Shown piece after piece: positions 61,341 through 64,000 of a DNA stretch of 64,000 nt. Numbering within the stretch: the first letter of the stretch is position 1; the number at the start of each line of letters is the position of its first letter. Both the position numbers and the translations under genes were made by a program. This DNA comes from Oscillatoriophycideae cyanobacterium NC_groundwater_1537_Pr4_S-0.65um_50_18 (GTDB taxonomy: Bacteria; Cyanobacteriota; Cyanobacteriia; Elainellales; Elainellaceae). The DNA lies in assembly GCA_016208305.1 (NCBI GenBank), contig JACQYI010000033.1:186001-250000 (forward strand), given 5' to 3'. The notes below the pieces were generated by a model. That model ran no database searches, was not told the origin of the DNA, and saw nothing but the letters and a program-made list of their open reading frames with translations.

Positions 61341-64000
61341 ATGAATGTACCTAAGCCGAGTTTTCAAGATCGGTTGAAGCAGCGTCAGCGATCGAGTTTT
61401 GTGGGGCGTGAGGCTCAGATGAGCTGGTTTCAGCAAAATTTGGGGCTGTCGCTGGAGAGGCGTCGCTTTATTTTTAATATTTGGGGTCAGGGCGGCGTGG
61501 GTAAAACGACGCTGAGTAAGGAGCTGATCAAGATTGCGGCGTCGGCAAATTGGGTGACGGCCTACGTGAATGAGGACGATCGCACTCTGCCGGAAATCAT
61601 GGGGCGGTTGGTGACGCAGTTGGAACAGCCGGGGGTGAAGCTGGCGTTTAGTGATCGCTACAAAACCTATCGCCAGAAAAAGCAGGAGCTGGAGGCTGAT
61701 CCGGAGGCTCCGCAGGGATTTTCGGCATTTCTGGGGCGATCGCTCACCAAGGCGGGTTTGGGACTGGCAAAGCAGATTCCGGGTAGCGGGGCGGTGATGC
61801 CGTTTGTGGATGAGGATGGGCTGACGACCCAGGTGAGTGAGTGGTCGGCCTATGTGGCGAAGAAGCTGACCAACAAGGATGAGGTGCGGCTGGTACAGGA
61901 ACCTGTAGAGGTCCTGACGCCGCTGTTTCTGGAGGCGATCGCCAAAGTTGCCGAGCCGCAGGGCATTGCGCTGTTTTTTGATACCTATGAGCGCACGGCG
62001 GATGTGCTGGATGACTGGCTGCGCGATCTGTGTGAGGGGCGCTATGGAGCTGCGCCAGAAAATTTGATTGTGACGATCGCCGGACGCAATCCGCTCGACC
62101 CACAGCATTGGAGTGACTATGATCCGGCTCAGATGCCGTTGGGTCAGTTTACCGAGGCGGAGGCGCGGCAGTTTCTGGGGCAGAAGGGCATCACGGATGA
62201 GCGGGTAATTGAGGTGATTTTTTCGCTGTCCGATAGCCTGCCCGTGCTGCTGGCGCTATTGGCCAGCAATTGTCCTACTGATCCGGCTCAGGTGGGCGAC
62301 TGTAGCGGCTCGGCGGTGCAGCGGTTTTTGCAGTGGGAAACTGACCCGCAGCGGCGACAGTTGGCGCTGGATGGGGCATTGCCTCTGCTCCTGAATCGGG
62401 ATGTGGTGGCGGTGCTGGCCGGGGAAGAGCAGGCGATCGCTCTGTTCGATTGGCTGAAACAAATGCCGTTTGTGGAGACGCGATCGGAAGGGTGGGTGTA
62501 TCACGAGATTGTGCGATCGCAGATGTTGCGCTACAAGCGGCAGGAGTCGCCAAAGGAATGGTCAGAGCGGCATGGCAAACTGGCGGATGAGGCGGAGGCG
62601 TTGCGAACACAGCTTCAGTTACCGGAGGCGAGCCAACATCAGGACGCAGACTGGCAGCGGCACACGCTAACGCTGCTCTATCATCGCCTTTGCCAAGCCC
62701 CACAGAAACATTTGCCGATCGCCTTGAATGAGTTTTTGGTGGCACTGAAGGAGCAACGTGAATTTGCCGAGCGGTGGGCGAATCAGATATTTCGGGCAGG
62801 TCGGGATAGCGAAATGCCCAAGATCCAGCAGTGGGGAGAACGATTGGTTGAGGGGTTGCAAGCTTATGATGAGAGACAGTATGAAGCAGCGCTTGAGCTG
62901 TTTTCGACACTGCTGGCAAGCCCTGAGATAGAAGCAAAGTGGAGATATATTGCATTAGCACGGCGAGGTGAAATTTGTCGCCTGATGAAGCATTATGAGG
63001 AAGCGCTTAAGAGCTTTAACCAGGCGATCGATATCGATCCTAAATATGCTTGGGCGATCGCACATCGAGGTGAAACCTATGGATTAATGGAGCGATATGA
63101 GGAAGCGCTTAAAGACTTTAATCTGGCAATTGAACTCAATCCTAAATTTGAAGGGGAGATTGCAAGTCGAGGTCAAGCATATCAGTTTCTGAAGCGATAT
63201 GAGGAAGCGCTCAAAGACTTTAATCTGGTAATTGAACTCAACCCTAAATATGAACAGGCGATCGCGCTTCGGGGTAAAACCTACCACTTGATGGAGCGAT
63301 ATGAGGAAGCACTCAAAGACTTTAATTTGGTAATTGAACTCAATCCTAAATATGAATGGGCGATCGCGCTTCGGGGTAAAACCTACCACTTGATGGAGCG
63401 ATATGAGGAAGCGCTCAAAGACTTTAGCCGCGCAATCGAACTCAATCCCAAAGATAGCTGGGCGATCGCTCGCCGAGGTGAAACCTGTGGATTAATGAAG
63501 CAGTATGAGGAAGCACTCAAAGACTTTAACCGCGCAATCGAACTTGAGCCTAAGTATGAATGGGCGATCGCTCGCCGAGGTGAAACCTATGGATTAATGG
63601 AGCGATATGAGGAAGCACTCAAAGACTTTAACCTGGCAATTGAACTCGATCCCAAAGATAGCTGGGTGATCGGGCTTCGGGGCGCAACCTATGGATTAAT
63701 GGAGCAGTATGAGGAAGCGCTTAAAGACTTTAATCTGACAATTGAACTCAACCCTAAATTTGATTTGGCGATCGCAAGTCGAGGTCACGTTCATCGGATA
63801 CTAAAGCAATATCAACAAGCGATCGTAGACTTCAGCCGATCGATCGAGCTAGATGCTAAGAACGACTGGTATCTATACGAACGATCGCTCTCCTACCAAG
63901 CCCTCAACCAAACTGCTGAAGCGCAAAATGACTTGAAGCAAGCGATTCGGATGGCGCAACAGGACTATGCCAAAAAACCTGAAGATTGGAGAGTCGTTTT
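61341..64000 (+). CDS. STAND-type NTPase with C-terminal TPR repeats (incomplete)
   Basis: 886 codons are visible; the frame runs open past the end of the window. It begins MNVPKPSFQDRLKQRQRSSF and has Walker A GQGGVGKTT at residues 49-57, Walker B GIALFFDTYE near 207-216 and VTIAGRNP near 247-254, typical of STAND/NACHT-like regulators. There is no separate N-terminal effector domain, only ~20 residues before the NTPase. From ~550 on it is built of about ten 34-residue TPR units with the consensus YEEALKDFNLAIELNPK. At DNA level these units are near-identical with a period of 102 bases. A regulatory or sensing role is likely; the C-terminus and any effector are outside the window. Confidence 0.8.
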   Translation, partial: MNVPKPSFQDRLKQRQRSSFVGREAQMSWFQQNLGLSLERRRFIFNIWGQGGVGKTTLSKELIKIAASANWVTAYVNEDDRTLPEIMGRLVTQLEQPGVKLAFSDRYKTYRQKKQELEADPEAPQGFSAFLGRSLTKAGLGLAKQIPGSGAVMPFVDEDGLTTQVSEWSAYVAKKLTNKDEVRLVQEPVEVLTPLFLEAIAKVAEPQGIALFFDTYERTADVLDDWLRDLCEGRYGAAPENLIVTIAGRNPLDPQHWSDYDPAQMPLGQFTEAEARQFLGQKGITDERVIEVIFSLSDSLPVLLALLASNCPTDPAQVGDCSGSAVQRFLQWETDPQRRQLALDGALPLLLNRDVVAVLAGEEQAIALFDWLKQMPFVETRSEGWVYHEIVRSQMLRYKRQESPKEWSERHGKLADEAEALRTQLQLPEASQHQDADWQRHTLTLLYHRLCQAPQKHLPIALNEFLVALKEQREFAERWANQIFRAGRDSEMPKIQQWGERLVEGLQAYDERQYEAALELFSTLLASPEIEAKWRYIALARRGEICRLMKHYEEALKSFNQAIDIDPKYAWAIAHRGETYGLMERYEEALKDFNLAIELNPKFEGEIASRGQAYQFLKRYEEALKDFNLVIELNPKYEQAIALRGKTYHLMERYEEALKDFNLVIELNPKYEWAIALRGKTYHLMERYEEALKDFSRAIELNPKDSWAIARRGETCGLMKQYEEALKDFNRAIELEPKYEWAIARRGETYGLMERYEEALKDFNLAIELDPKDSWVIGLRGATYGLMEQYEEALKDFNLTIELNPKFDLAIASRGHVHRILKQYQQAIVDFSRSIELDAKNDWYLYERSLSYQALNQTAEAQNDLKQAIRMAQQDYAKKPEDWRVV
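62950..63970 (+). repeat. tandem 102-bp TPR-coding repeat array
   Basis: GAGGAAGCGCTYAAAGACTTT recurs every 102 bases at 62997 (variant), 63099, 63201, 63303, 63405, 63507, 63609 and 63711. Adjacent units differ at few positions, mostly at the first and third helix-face residues, as expected of recent amplification or gene conversion. Confidence 0.88.

Noticed and set aside
1-64000. CRISPR arrays
   Set aside because: The periodic repeats seen (102-bp TPR units, 11-17-bp tandem units) are coding or have no spacers; nothing has repeat-spacer structure.

Overview
The window is chromosomal DNA of a cyanobacterium. Photosynthesis genes show this: chlB, psbX, ycf66, a Ycf19/YggT-like gene, a PAM68-type photosystem II assembly gene and a carboxysome shell gene of the ccmK type. 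The HIP1 octamer GCGATCGC also recurs throughout, inside and outside genes. A HetZ-related protein, several families restricted to cyanobacteria (DUF1823, DUF1517, DUF1574-like, Npun_R2821-like) and the abundance of intergenic hairpins fit a filamentous, Leptolyngbya- or Oscillatoria-like organism. Species cannot be set from the sequence alone. No tRNA or rRNA gene was seen.

Layout. 1-2140: 3' part of an SbcC/Rad50-like ATPase. 2156-4920: two FkbM-type methyltransferases on the minus strand. 5509-8775: succinate-semialdehyde dehydrogenase plus a ThDP enzyme of the 2-oxoglutarate decarboxylase type, the pair that bypasses 2-oxoglutarate dehydrogenase in cyanobacteria. 8777-9101: an apparent HEAT-repeat gene remnant. 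9210-10163: a MetF-like reductase. 10599-12161: a cupin and a glycosyltransferase. 12162-13243: a gene-poor stretch with two adjacent MITE-like elements. 13244-23075: an uncharacterised protein, an HDAC-family deacetylase, a second glycosyltransferase overlapping a large membrane-anchored protein, a small secreted protein and a 1127-residue DUF1574/SGNH-like protein. 23641-28302: an NAD biosynthesis cluster (pncB, nadD, an NrtR-like Nudix/winged-helix regulator, nadE). 28408-32007: a CcmK shell protein, an amino-acid-type ABC binding lipoprotein and an S1C protease with two PPC domains. 32599-34421: ycf66, psbX and a YggT/Ycf19 protein. 34411-37377: three glycosyltransferase-like genes. 37986-42968: a type IV pilus ATPase-like protein lacking a motor domain, a HetZ-related regulator and small conserved proteins. 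43334-46973: a cellulose-synthase-like GT2 and a DUF1517 protein. 47027-51227: PAM68-like, rpsO, oligopeptidase B and an SH3-domain protein. 51374-54858: a YciI-like protein, smpB, a candidate small RNA, an RRM protein and an FAD oxidoreductase. 55620-61068: chlB, a fasciclin protein, an orphan 519-residue protein and argF. 61341-64000: the start of a STAND NTPase with TPR repeats that runs off the end.

Most of the window is housekeeping chromosome in short transcription units. The clearest functional sets are the TCA bypass pair, the NAD salvage/synthesis cluster and the surface-polysaccharide genes spread through the window. The most unusual material is non-coding. Three MITE-like elements share terminal inverted repeats and TAA flanks. 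At least five hairpins keep a GCGC-N3-GCGC core while their arms differ but stay self-complementary. There are also further inverted and tandem repeats. The most interesting coding items are the motor-less GspE-like protein, the STAND-TPR protein with near-identical 102-bp repeats, and the orphan 519-residue protein. I did not find a clearly new multi-gene system.
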